DNA of 64,000 nt from JABDKH01 sp963768565 (lineage in GTDB: Bacteria > Bacteroidota > Rhodothermia > Rhodothermales > JABDKH01), in assembly GCA_963768565.1 (NCBI GenBank), contig CAVYIO010000020.1, forward strand, positions 62,001-126,000, written 5' to 3'. The position numbers and the translations under genes are program-made. Below, piece by piece: positions 16,810-25,204 of this stretch (its first letter is position 1; every line of letters starts with the position of its first letter). The notes under the pieces were generated by a model. It saw only the letters and a list, made by a program, of their open reading frames with translations. It was not told where the DNA came from and did no database searches.

Positions 16810-17525
16810 GATCGATTCTCCGCCGACCACGATTCCCAGATCCGCTCCGCGCGGTGCCAGTCCCCGGCAGTCGTAATTTTGAAATTCTCGGAAGAGCCGT
16901 GAACCATGTAAACGTTGTGGCCGGCCATCTGTGCCACCTCGACATCGTCCGTTGCCTCCAGACTTTGCTTCGCGGCGGCGTCGTGCGCATTGACAAGTAC
17001 AGTCCGGGCGAATCCCTGCGGAGTCTGCACCTGGAAGACGCCCTCGCGAGAAACGGTCGGCCCGAAGAACTCGCCGGCTGCGGAACGCAATGTGTCGACC
17101 ACCGGAACGGCGACAGACGCGGCACCATGGGCTCTGGCGGCCTCGACAACATCGGTGATCTCTTGCCTGGACACGAACGGACGTACGGCATCGTGTACCA
17201 GAATGATCTCGCACGTCGGGTGCACGGACAGGAGTCCGAGACGAACAGATTCCTGCCGCGTCCTTCCTCCGGCCACGATATCGCTCATCTTCTGCAGATC
17301 GAATGCGGCAAGTTCTTGCTTCAGGTCGGCGATGCGGCCGGGCGGCGCCACAACGAGCAACCGAGATACGTACGGGTGACGGTCGAACGCCCGTAGTGTT
17401 TGCACGAGGAGAGGCGCGTTACCGAGGGAGCGGAACTGCTTGGGAGGACCTCCAAGGCGGCGTCCTTCTCCAGCCGCGGGAACGAGAACGGTCACATCCG
17501 GCACACCGGCAGCGTCGTTGTTCAT
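16806..17525 (-). CDS. ispD: 2-C-methyl-D-erythritol 4-phosphate cytidylyltransferase
   Basis: 239 aa. It transfers CMP to MEP, two steps before IspF in the MEP pathway. The nucleotide-binding Gly-rich loop VPAAGEGRRLGGPPKQF (residues about 14-30) and HDAVRPFV carry the family's catalytic residues; QTPQGFAR and ATDDVEVAQMAGHNV are also conserved. It overlaps ispF by four bases; queA lies 40 bases upstream on the same strand, so the three may share a transcript. Confidence 0.95.
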   Translation of the reverse strand: MNNDAAGVPDVTVLVPAAGEGRRLGGPPKQFRSLGNAPLLVQTLRAFDRHPYVSRLLVVAPPGRIADLKQELAAFDLQKMSDIVAGGRTRQESVRLGLLSVHPTCEIILVHDAVRPFVSRQEITDVVEAARAHGAASVAVPVVDTLRSAAGEFFGPTVSREGVFQVQTPQGFARTVLVNAHDAAAKQSLEATDDVEVAQMAGHNVYMVHGSSENFKITTAGDWHRAERIWESWSAENRS

Positions 17526-17565
17526 GAGTCCCGTCCGGTCGGCGTTTTTGGCAGATCCCGGTCCC

Positions 17566-18612
17566 CTAGATGATGAACATCGCGTCGCCGAAGGAGAACA
17601 GGCGATATTTCTTCTTCATCGCCTCGCGATACGCCTCCATCACGAAGTCGTAGCCACCGAAAGCCGACACCAGCATGAGGAGCGTGCTGCGCGGACGATG
17701 GAAATTCGTGATCAGCCTCTCCGTGATCCTGAACTCGTAGTGCGGATAGATGAATTTGTCCGTCCAGCCGATATTCGCCTTCAGAGCGTTCGACGCGGAG
17801 AGACTCGACTCGATCGCACGCACGACGGTCGTGCCCACTGCGGTCACCTTTCGATCCGGCGCCGAAAGGGCCTCGTTGACGACGTCTGCCGTTTCAGGCG
17901 GCACGTGATAGAATTCGGAATCCATTCGGTGCTTCGTCAGGTCCTCGACCTCGACCGGTCTGAACGTACCCAGGCCGACGTGGAGAGTGACCGGAACGAT
18001 GCGCACGCCCTTCTTCTCCAGTTTCTTGACCAGCCCGGGCGTGAAATGCAGACCGGCCGTCGGAGCGGCGACCGCACCGCGCTCCTCCGCAAACATGGTC
18101 TGGTAGCGTTCACGGTCTTCGGACTCCACCTTCCGTTTTACGTACGGAGGAATGGGCGTCTCACCGATCTCATCGATCTTCGAGTACAACTCCTCGTTCT
18201 CGCCTTCGAAAACAAAGCGGATCGTCCGGCCTCTGGAAGTCGTGTTGTCTATCACTTCAGCCACAAGCCCGTTCTCGAAATAGAGCTTGTTGCCAATCCG
18301 GATCTTGCGAGCAGGATCCACGATGACATCCCAGAGACGGCTCTCCGGATTAAGCTCACGCAGGAGAAACACCTCGATGCGCGCGCCGGTCTTTTCCTTG
18401 TTGCCATAGAGGCGGGCCGGAAACACCTTCGTGTTGTTGACGATCAGGACATCCCCGGCGTTGAAATAGTCGGTGATGCTGCCGAAAGACTTGTGCTCTA
18501 TGGTCCTTTTCTCCCGATCGAGAACCATCACCTTGGAACTGTCTCGCGGTTCAGCGGGATACTTCGCGACTAACGTTTTCGGAAAATCGAATAAGAAGTT
18601 CGAAAGCTTCAT
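17566..18612 (-). CDS. queA: S-adenosylmethionine:tRNA ribosyltransferase-isomerase
   Basis: 348 aa. It adds the epoxy-cyclopentane ring from the ribose of AdoMet to preQ1 in tRNA, the penultimate step of queuosine synthesis. Family blocks seen: NFLFDFPKTLVAKYPAEPRD at the start, NNTKVFPARL, and TAGLHFTPGL, GLGTFRPVEVEDLTKHRMDSE and NFHRPRSTLLMLVSAFGGYD later. I take MKLSNF (18612) as start because orthologues begin there; an in-frame ATG three codons upstream (18621) is an equal alternative. No other queuosine gene is in the window. Confidence 0.95.
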   Translation of the reverse strand: MKLSNFLFDFPKTLVAKYPAEPRDSSKVMVLDREKRTIEHKSFGSITDYFNAGDVLIVNNTKVFPARLYGNKEKTGARIEVFLLRELNPESRLWDVIVDPARKIRIGNKLYFENGLVAEVIDNTTSRGRTIRFVFEGENEELYSKIDEIGETPIPPYVKRKVESEDRERYQTMFAEERGAVAAPTAGLHFTPGLVKKLEKKGVRIVPVTLHVGLGTFRPVEVEDLTKHRMDSEFYHVPPETADVVNEALSAPDRKVTAVGTTVVRAIESSLSASNALKANIGWTDKFIYPHYEFRITERLITNFHRPRSTLLMLVSAFGGYDFVMEAYREAMKKKYRLFSFGDAMFII

Positions 18613-18982
18613 TGACGCCATGCGAGACTCGACGGGATATGTTGGCGAAGGAAGAGGAGGAATTCGGACGAAGCAGGTCGGGCTGCGGCCTGTTCCACAA
18701 CCACCGTCCCTGAAAACGATTCAGGCTAACGAAGAAGACGGATTGCACATTAACCACAGCTTATGAAGATAAGATCCGACCCCTCCCTGCACCAAATAAT
18801 GCACGCTTTCTTGAATAGCCGACCCGGTGCCCCCTGCGCCACGTCGGTCGGGCTCCGGGTCTGACGCGCAAGAGTTTCAGTTTTATGCGTTTCAAATAGT
18901 GTTGCGCATCACATCATCACTCAGCGATCGCCTGAGTGCTCGAGCAGGCAGCCCACGGACCATACCCTCGACTCGGAGCCTT
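18613..18982. other. Divergent intergenic region, no gene seen
   Basis: About 360 bases between queA (minus) and a PAS protein (plus). An open frame crosses part of it from 18827, but without a ribosome site or coding character. It presumably holds the promoters of both flanking genes; I could not pick a convincing pair of hexamers. Confidence 0.4.
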
Positions 18983-19369
18983 ATGGGTCAAAAATCACAG
19001 ATTGCCGGCGTTCCCCGGACAAATCCCTTCAGCAGAACGCATGTCAACACGGAGCGGGCCGAACTGCTCCTCGACGCGGGCTGCAACATCACCGACATAT
19101 CGGCATCTGCTCGGAAACTGATCGGATACGGTCCCGCGGCGCCTATCGACCCCTGCTTCTTCGCACACATCCATAGCCGAAACTTGCTGCAGGTGATGCG
19201 CGACCTGGCCTCCATGGCCTGCAACGGCAAGCAGCGCGCGCGGTGGCTGGTCCGTATGCGAAACGCAGACGAGGAATGGGTGTGGATGAGACTGACGGCC
19301 CGGAAAATGGACCAGACAAGGTCCACCGGGTTCGGCGTCGCCGTCGAGCTGGCGCACCTGGACGCGTAG
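18983..19369 (+). CDS. Orphan single PAS-fold protein
   Basis: 128 aa, cytosolic, with no other domain. The pattern fits a PAS sensor fold: AELLLDAGCNITDISASARKLIGY (a remnant of the usual ADG.I...N.AA..LLGY start), then a helix ending in LLQVMRDLASMA, and C-terminal strands RARWLVRMRNADEEWVWMRLTARKM, matching the usual R...ADG...W.... core. ATG at 18983 follows GGAG. No kinase, cyclase or response regulator is adjacent, and it converges on the VKOR gene. What it signals to cannot be told; the PAS call is a pattern match only. Confidence 0.6.
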   Translation: MGQKSQIAGVPRTNPFSRTHVNTERAELLLDAGCNITDISASARKLIGYGPAAPIDPCFFAHIHSRNLLQVMRDLASMACNGKQRARWLVRMRNADEEWVWMRLTARKMDQTRSTGFGVAVELAHLDA

Positions 19370-19385
19370 ACGTTCAGCTCGAGTC

Positions 19386-20606
19386 CTACCTGGCAGCCGC
19401 GTCGATCAGCTGCCCGATGCACTCGGCCGTTTTCGAAGAGCTCCTGACAAAGCGGCCATTGATCATCACGGCGGGTACGGACGTGATACCAGCGTCCACA
19501 CCGCTTTGACGCTGGCGCATGATGATGTTGCGATAGAGACCACGGCTCAGCCGGGTCTTCATGAGCTCGCCATCCAGTCCAATCTGCGTCGCGATTTCAC
19601 CCAACTCGTCGATCCCGATGCCGCCCTGTCGCTGCCGACGGAACTGCTCTTCCATCATCTCGAAGAACTTGTTGTCCTGAGCAGCGAAGTACATCGCCTC
19701 CACCTGTGACACCGAGTATTCCCACAGAACGAACGGTCGCCAGACAAACCACGCCCTGTCGCCATACTGGGCAACCACCTGTTCCATGATCGGGTGCAGC
19801 GTCGCACAATGAGGGCAGTTTGGATCGAAGAACTCAATCACAGTCACCGAAGCATCCGGGTTCCCCATGCTCGGGTCACTGAATGTGACGAGATCCCGGT
19901 AATTCTCCACGAGCGGTTTCTCAGGGTCATAATGACATTCGCCGACATTCGCATCGTCGACAAGAACGTTCTCCTGACCGGACTGAGCGGCCGCGGTCGC
20001 CGTCGCTTCAAGCGGAGGCAGACTCCCGAAATAGAGCACGTCGACTCCCGACAGGATTACGACCGCGCCCAACATGATCACGAACATCTTCACCCGGGAC
20101 GAACTGCCCACCGAAGCGGCTTCGGAACTCGGCCTGGACCTGAGGTCGACAATCTGAAGAACCAGGAGGATCGCAACGATCGAGGCCGACATCATGCACA
20201 GCTTGCAAAACTCTCCAATCTGAGCGATCTGTACGTACACGAGATACAGGGAATAGAGAAATCCCACACCGATAGCGGCAGCTCGTAGTCGCTTGACGGA
20301 CTCCAACTTGTCCAGGCCCACGACGACTGTCGCAAAACTCAGAATCGTGAGTCCGACGTAATAGATGAGTCCCCAGATGACGTTCGAGACGCCCAGCATC
20401 ATGCCGGCATCGCTTCGGGTCACCGCCTCGCATTCGACCGTGGCGGCCGTCGAAGAGAAGCCGAAGCAACCGCGATCAAACCCGCGGCTGGACTGAATCC
20501 AGAGATGGACTACGACGAGTATACCGATCAGGCCAAGCACAAAGACGGCGGTATCCAGTACCGGTCTGTAAACGCCGAGCGGCCGAATATTTGCAGTACG
20601 CGCCAT
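19386..20606 (-). CDS. VKOR-thioredoxin fusion (disulfide bond formation)
   Basis: 406 aa, two modules. Residues about 1-180: a four- or five-span vitamin K epoxide reductase domain with the quinone-side CxxC (FCKLCMMSA) and a loop cysteine pair (GCFGF...VECEA). After a further membrane segment (about 185-210), an extracytoplasmic DsbA-like thioredoxin fold with active site DPNCPHC and the cis-Pro element TSVPAVMING. Such fusions do the work of DsbB plus DsbA in one chain: oxidise exported proteins and pass electrons to quinone. The ATG at 20606 follows AAGGGAG; the open frame above it is not coding. It is a single gene, convergent with the PAS gene. Confidence 0.9.
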   Translation of the reverse strand: MARTANIRPLGVYRPVLDTAVFVLGLIGILVVVHLWIQSSRGFDRGCFGFSSTAATVECEAVTRSDAGMMLGVSNVIWGLIYYVGLTILSFATVVVGLDKLESVKRLRAAAIGVGFLYSLYLVYVQIAQIGEFCKLCMMSASIVAILLVLQIVDLRSRPSSEAASVGSSSRVKMFVIMLGAVVILSGVDVLYFGSLPPLEATATAAAQSGQENVLVDDANVGECHYDPEKPLVENYRDLVTFSDPSMGNPDASVTVIEFFDPNCPHCATLHPIMEQVVAQYGDRAWFVWRPFVLWEYSVSQVEAMYFAAQDNKFFEMMEEQFRRQRQGGIGIDELGEIATQIGLDGELMKTRLSRGLYRNIIMRQRQSGVDAGITSVPAVMINGRFVRSSSKTAECIGQLIDAAAR

Positions 20607-20897
20607 CACTGACTCCCTTGATCTATTTGCGTTACGCTTGCGCTTGCCGTCTACTTGCGACAATGCAGTGCAGACGGGCACACCATCGACGGCGCTTAAC
20701 GCCGTCAGCGGGCAAAAGTTTAGCCGCTGGTTGTTACCGGATCGAGCTGCGGAATGCTCGAGACGGTTCGCAATTTCCTGCTCTCACGCAGCGCCGCACG
20801 ACGACCCGTCAACTCTTGATGTGCGGCAATTACGTGCATCAAGTGGACGTTTACCGGAGAAGTCCTACTTTGCATCCGGAATCATGTCGGACCTGCG

Positions 20898-21839
20898 ATG
20901 CCCTTTGATCTCGACCTGAGTAACGAAATCGTTCAGCGAGTGATTTTCGCCCTCGGGGTGTCACTCGTTGTGCTGTTGCTGGTGCGCATTGGCCAGCGCC
21001 TCGCCAAACGGTACGCCGGCGAGCCAAGTCGTGTGTACTACACGTCCCGGCTCATCGGGCGTGTCGGTGGATTTGCGATCGTCGTCATTCTGGTGAGCGT
21101 GCTCTCGCCACGACTGGGCGACCTGATCACCGTCCTCACCGTCATCGGAGCTGGTCTTGCCATCGCGATGAGGGAAGTTCTCCTCAACCTGGCAGGATGG
21201 TTCTATGTCACGCTGCTCACCCCCTACCGGCAGGGCGACAGGATCGAGGTCAACAAGATCCAGGGTGATGTGATCGATATCCGCGTCATGCGGACGACCG
21301 TGATGGAGATCGGCAGCTGGGTTCAGGCAGACCAGAGCACGGGTCGAATCACGCATATCCCGAATGGCTGGAATCTGAGCCACGCGGTCTACAACTACAC
21401 GCGAGGATTCAATTTTATCTGGAACGAGCTCCCGATAACGGTCACCTTCCGGTCCGACTGGGACAAGGCTCGTGGCATCATGCAGCAGTATGCCGAGGAG
21501 TCGACCCGATTGGTTGAGCACCAGGCCGCTGACGAGATTCGACAGATGTCGCGCGAGTTTCTGGTCCACTACAGCATTCTGACTCCGTTCGTGTATGTCC
21601 GTGTTGTCGAGAACGGCGTTCGCCTTACGCTTCGATACCTGTGCAACGTCCGTAAGAGGAGAGGCACCGAGCATGCCCTTACGGTGAGTATCCTCCAGGC
21701 CCTGCGCGAACAGGGAGGTATCGAACTCGCCTACCCGATGGTGGGAATCACTTCGTTGGAAGGTCCGCAATTTGGACCGATGACAAGCCCCACTACCCTG
21801 CACCCCGGTGGCGATGGTCCGGATCACGTGGTCACCTGA
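20898..21839 (+). CDS. MscS-family mechanosensitive channel
   Basis: 313 aa. Three hydrophobic segments in the first 110 residues lead into the MscS core: VIGAGLAIAMREVLLNLAGW (pore helix), then TPYRQGDRIEVNKIQGDVID, the beta-domain strand that follows TM3 in all MscS proteins, and IPNGWNLSHAVYNYTRG. The C-terminal alpha/beta domain is present. It likely releases solutes on hypo-osmotic shock. The spacing to the trp leader is about 60 bases on the same strand. Confidence 0.88.
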   Translation: MPFDLDLSNEIVQRVIFALGVSLVVLLLVRIGQRLAKRYAGEPSRVYYTSRLIGRVGGFAIVVILVSVLSPRLGDLITVLTVIGAGLAIAMREVLLNLAGWFYVTLLTPYRQGDRIEVNKIQGDVIDIRVMRTTVMEIGSWVQADQSTGRITHIPNGWNLSHAVYNYTRGFNFIWNELPITVTFRSDWDKARGIMQQYAEESTRLVEHQAADEIRQMSREFLVHYSILTPFVYVRVVENGVRLTLRYLCNVRKRRGTEHALTVSILQALREQGGIELAYPMVGITSLEGPQFGPMTSPTTLHPGGDGPDHVVT

Positions 21840-21860
21840 CGTCGCCGACTGCCGGGCAAC

Positions 21861-21890
21861 TTGATTGACTGCGCAGCGCTCACGTATCTT
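21861..21890 (+). promoter_or_regulatory. Candidate trp operon promoter
   Basis: TTGATT (21861-21866), 18-bp spacer, TATCTT (21885-21890). Transcription would begin about 21897, directly at the leader-peptide ATG, so the leader peptide would be leaderless or the true promoter lies further upstream. No other good hexamer pair is seen in this short spacer. Confidence 0.4.
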
Positions 21891-21897
21891 TATCGAC

Positions 21898-21978
21898 ATG
21901 ATTGACCGCTCAAGATCATCGTCCTGCACACCGCTGACCAGTTGGTGGTGCGCCCCCGACAGCCGCGGGCGCAGGTAG
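21898..21978 (+). CDS. trpL: trp leader peptide with tandem Trp codons
   Basis: 26 codons, ATG at 21898 to TAG at 21976-21978. The peptide contains two adjacent tryptophan codons (TGG TGG at 21943-21948) in the context LTSWWCAPDS. Tandem rare-amino-acid codons in a tiny frame, directly before a hairpin-plus-T-run and the trpE gene, are the signature of ribosome-mediated transcription attenuation: when charged tRNA-Trp is scarce the ribosome stalls at these codons. No clear Shine-Dalgarno precedes the ATG. Confidence 0.75.
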   Translation: MIDRSRSSSCTPLTSWWCAPDSRGRR

Positions 21979-22048
21979 GTTTTCGTGCCGAATTTCTTGC
22001 CGGACGCTGTACAGCCCGCTGCCAGATAGACCGCAGCGGGCTTTTTTA
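21949..22048 (+). promoter_or_regulatory. trp attenuator (alternative hairpins and terminator)
   Basis: Four segments can be drawn. Segment 1 TGCGCCC (21949-21955, right after the Trp codons) pairs with GGGCGCA in segment 2 (21967-21973). Segment 2 can instead use GCGGGC (21965-21970) to pair with GCCCGC in segment 3 (22014-22019), the antiterminator. Segment 3 and 4 form a perfect 10-bp terminator stem (22013-22022 with 22033-22042, 10-nt loop) followed by six T, an A and four T. A stall at the Trp codons would cover segment 1, free segment 2 for segment 3, and let transcription continue into trpE. Confidence 0.85.
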
Positions 22049-22067
22049 TTTTGTCTCGAATCACACT

Positions 22068-23567
22068 ATGACCGCGAACGAAATCGAACAGACGACAGAA
22101 GGACTGGAGGAGCTCGTCGAGCGCCTCGGACCGATTGTCGTCCCGGTCACCCGGCGCCTGAGCGCCGACCTCCTGACGCCGGTCGCCGCGTTCCTGTTGC
22201 TGCGCCGCAGTAGTACATACTGCTTTCTGTTGGAGAGCGTTGAGGGCGGCGAGAAGGTGGCCCGATACTCATTCATCGGAAGAAACCCGTACCTCACCAT
22301 TCGGTCGGTCGACGACGGTGTTGTCGTGACACGGGAGGGATCGCCACCTGAGCACTTCGAGGCCGGAGACATCTTCGACGCGGTGCGGCAGTTCGCGAAC
22401 GAATTCACCGAGATACGCCATCCGAATTTGCCGCGGTTCACCGGCGGTGCCGTCGGATACTTCGGGTACGATGCGGTACGCCGACTCGAGTCACTCCCGG
22501 ACCTTCTTGAGGACGACATCGGGTTGCCGGTTGCGACCTGGTGTCTCTACGACACGGTAGTCGCGTTCGACCACGTCAAGCATCAGATCGTGGTCATCTC
22601 GAACATGTTCCTCGACACGAACTCGGATGTGGAAAAGGAGCGGGCGACCGCCATGGAGCGAATTGAAGCTGTAGTGCAGGATCTGCATTTCGGCTCCATC
22701 GATCTTCCGGAACCGATATCGATGGCCGATGTCGCCATGCAATCCAATTTCGAGCGGACCGCCTTTCTGGAAGCAGTTGAATCTGCAAAGACGTACATCC
22801 GCGACGGCGACATATTCCAGGTTGTCGTCTCCCAACGTTTTACCAAGTCATTCTCGGGCGACGACTTCAATCTGTACCGCGCTCTCCGGCAGGTCAACCC
22901 TTCGCCCTACCTTTTCTACCTGGACTACGAAACGTACTCGATTGTAGGGTCATCGCCTGAGCTTCTGGTGCGGGTTGAGAATGGTGTTGCTGAAACGCTG
23001 CCGATTGCAGGGACGCGCCCACGGGGCGCAACGCCCGAGGAAGACAGGGCTCACGAGACCGATCTGCTCGCTGACCCGAAGGAGCGTGCGGAACACGTCA
23101 TGCTCGTCGATCTTGGACGCAACGATCTCAGCCGCGTGTGTGAGGAGGGCACGGTCACGGTCGACGCGTTTGCGTATGTCGAACGCTTCTCGCACGTGAT
23201 GCACATTGTGTCGTCCGTCTCGGGCACACTGGCGAAGGAATTCGATGCTGTGGATGCGCTCAAGGCATGCTTCCCGGCGGGAACGGTGAGCGGTGCTCCG
23301 AAGGTTCGAGCCATGGAGATTATCGAGAGCCTCGAGCCAAATCGCCGCGGCGTCTACGCCGGAGCTGTGGGCTACCTTGATTTCTCCGGAAACCTGGACA
23401 CCTGTATCGCCATCCGGACAATGGTCGTCCACGATGGCCGCGTGTACGTCCAGGCGGGAGCAGGAATCGTTGCCGATAGTGATCCGGAGGCCGAGTTCGA
23501 CGAAACGCGGAATAAGGCCATGGCGCTTGATCACGCCATCCAGATGGCAGCACTCAACCTGCTTTAG
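22068..23567 (+). CDS. trpE: Anthranilate synthase component I
   Basis: 499 aa. It converts chorismate to anthranilate with ammonia from TrpG. The N-terminal domain holds the feedback-binding LLESVEG (LLES element), and the catalytic chorismate-binding domain shows NPSPYLFYLDY, IVGSSPELLVRVENG, PIAGTRPRG (the PIAGT motif that separates TrpE from PabB), LGRNDLSRVCEEGTV and AGTVSGAPKVRAMEIIE. It begins 20 bases after the attenuator T-run, at ATG 22068; the longer frame runs through the attenuator and is rejected. First structural gene of the operon. Confidence 0.96.
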   Translation: MTANEIEQTTEGLEELVERLGPIVVPVTRRLSADLLTPVAAFLLLRRSSTYCFLLESVEGGEKVARYSFIGRNPYLTIRSVDDGVVVTREGSPPEHFEAGDIFDAVRQFANEFTEIRHPNLPRFTGGAVGYFGYDAVRRLESLPDLLEDDIGLPVATWCLYDTVVAFDHVKHQIVVISNMFLDTNSDVEKERATAMERIEAVVQDLHFGSIDLPEPISMADVAMQSNFERTAFLEAVESAKTYIRDGDIFQVVVSQRFTKSFSGDDFNLYRALRQVNPSPYLFYLDYETYSIVGSSPELLVRVENGVAETLPIAGTRPRGATPEEDRAHETDLLADPKERAEHVMLVDLGRNDLSRVCEEGTVTVDAFAYVERFSHVMHIVSSVSGTLAKEFDAVDALKACFPAGTVSGAPKVRAMEIIESLEPNRRGVYAGAVGYLDFSGNLDTCIAIRTMVVHDGRVYVQAGAGIVADSDPEAEFDETRNKAMALDHAIQMAALNLL

Positions 23568-23672
23568 GCGGAGTACCGGATGTCATAATTTGACGAATAT
23601 CCAGCAGGAACGCAGAAAATCAATACCCTGTTTGTAGCATAGGGTTCGCTCGCAACCATAATCCAGAGATCG

Positions 23673-24125
23673 ATGCTGAAAGATCTACTACTACAAAAAG
23701 GCTGGGCCGGCAAGACGATATCCCGCGCCGAAACAGTCGACCGCGTCAATCCCGTAATCCATCGATTGATCGCCCTGAATCAGCACTACGATGCGTTCCT
23801 TCGGTCGTCGCGAGGAGAAGGCCTGGATGCACAACTCGCGTCGCTGCAGAAGACGGCTCGGGCGGACGTGGGCAAGCTCGCAGAGACGGTGTTCAGTTGT
23901 GGCGGGACCCCGTACAACGGAACCGATCTGGAGCCGTCAAGCTTCGCCGTCGACAACAATCGGCGGGCGGCATTGACTGCCCTGCGTGATCTGGAGTCGT
24001 CGTTTGTGGATTTCGTAGCCGACGAAGTGAACGTTGAGCACCAGATGCGGACGCGCGCCATCCTGGCCGTCGTGAAAGCAAATGCAGAGGCCCGACTCAA
24101 ACTCCTGCAGGAGCACATCAGGTAA
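23673..24125 (+). CDS. Unknown helical protein inside the trp operon
   Basis: 150 aa, predicted almost all alpha-helical, with no signal peptide or membrane segment. I do not recognise the family with confidence. The layout of four amphipathic helices, with NPVIHRLIALNQHYDAFL near the start and an Ala/Glu-rich second half ending in EARLKLLQEHIR, resembles ferritin-like or PA2169-type four-helix bundles, but no metal-ligand motif is evident. One conserved-looking turn is FSCGGTPYNGTDLEP. It sits 105 bases after trpE and 16 bases before trpS, so it should be regulated with tryptophan synthesis. Confidence 0.6.
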   Translation: MLKDLLLQKGWAGKTISRAETVDRVNPVIHRLIALNQHYDAFLRSSRGEGLDAQLASLQKTARADVGKLAETVFSCGGTPYNGTDLEPSSFAVDNNRRAALTALRDLESSFVDFVADEVNVEHQMRTRAILAVVKANAEARLKLLQEHIR

Positions 24126-24141
24126 CACGGGGCAGACGGGT

Positions 24142-25179
24142 ATGCATGGCAAGGAGACAGAAAGTAGTCGTACGACGAACGCGGACCATCCGGTGACCGT
24201 CGTATCCGGTATTCAACCCTCGGGCACACTTCACATCGGCAACTATTTCGGAGCCCTTCGACAGCACATCGAGCTGCATACACGTCACGATGCGTACTAC
24301 TTCATCGTCAACTACCACGCGCTCACCAGCGTTCACGATCGTGAGGCCCTGAGCACGTACACGCTCGACGTCGCGCTTGATTACCTGGCTCTCGGTTTTG
24401 ATCCGACGAAGGCGGCACTCTTCCTGCAGAGCGACATCACCGAAGTGACCGAGCTCGCATGGATCTTCTTCACGCTCACACCGGTCTCGCAGCTTGAGAA
24501 AGCGGTGGCATACAAGGACAAGGTTGCGCAGGGTGCCTCTGCCAACGCCGGCCTTTTCAACTATCCGATATTGCAGGCCGCCGACATCCTGATCTATGGC
24601 GGCACACTGGTTCCCGTGGGCGCAGACCAGAAGCAGAACATTGAGATCTCACGAAACCTTGCGCAACGTTTCAACGCCGTCTTCTGTCCCGAAGATGATC
24701 CCCTGTTTCCGGTGCCGGAGCCTCTAATTCTTGATGACGTGGCCGTCGTGCCCGGTGTCGACGGGCGAAAGATGTCGAAGAGCTATGACAATACGATCGG
24801 CATCTTTGATGAGGGGGCTGACCTGAAGAGAAAGGTGATGAGTATCGTGACGGACTCCACCCCGCTGGAAGAGCCGAAGAATCCGGACACGTGCAATGTC
24901 TTCTCGTTGATCAAGCTGTTTGCCGATGCGGAGACGACGGCTCGCGTTCGAGCGGCGTATCAGGCGGGCGGGTACGGCTACGGGCATGCCAAGAAGGAAC
25001 TGCTGGGGTTGATTACGGAGTATTTCGAAGACGCCCGAGAACGCCGGCGTGACCTCGAAAAGCGCCCCGACTACGTTCGAGACGTCCTCCGGGATGGAGC
25101 CAGAAAGGCGCGGGAAAAATCCGATGTCTTCATGGCACGTGCTAGAGAACTCACGGGAATCCTGCGGTCGGGATCCTGA
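24142..25179 (+). CDS. trpS: Tryptophanyl-tRNA synthetase
   Basis: 345 aa, class I synthetase that charges tRNA-Trp. The ATP-binding HIGH-type motif is seen in SGIQPSGTLHIGNYFGAL (about residues 23-40) and the KMSKS loop in DGRKMSKSYDNTIGIFD. Length and the QNIEISRNLAQRFN block match the TrpS family. ATG at 24142 starts MHGKETESS. It lies between the unknown helical gene and trpG, and so is likely under the trp attenuator: low charged tRNA-Trp would raise both tryptophan supply and its charging enzyme. Confidence 0.94.
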   Translation: MHGKETESSRTTNADHPVTVVSGIQPSGTLHIGNYFGALRQHIELHTRHDAYYFIVNYHALTSVHDREALSTYTLDVALDYLALGFDPTKAALFLQSDITEVTELAWIFFTLTPVSQLEKAVAYKDKVAQGASANAGLFNYPILQAADILIYGGTLVPVGADQKQNIEISRNLAQRFNAVFCPEDDPLFPVPEPLILDDVAVVPGVDGRKMSKSYDNTIGIFDEGADLKRKVMSIVTDSTPLEEPKNPDTCNVFSLIKLFADAETTARVRAAYQAGGYGYGHAKKELLGLITEYFEDARERRRDLEKRPDYVRDVLRDGARKAREKSDVFMARARELTGILRSGS

Positions 25180-25204
25180 TCGCTCACCGACACGCCAGCG
25201 CGCC

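Noticed and set aside
16336..17214. Long ispF frame of 292 aa (possible IspD-IspF fusion)
   Set aside because: The extra N-terminal part is out of frame with ispD and only shadows it. The two genes overlap by ATGA and are separate.
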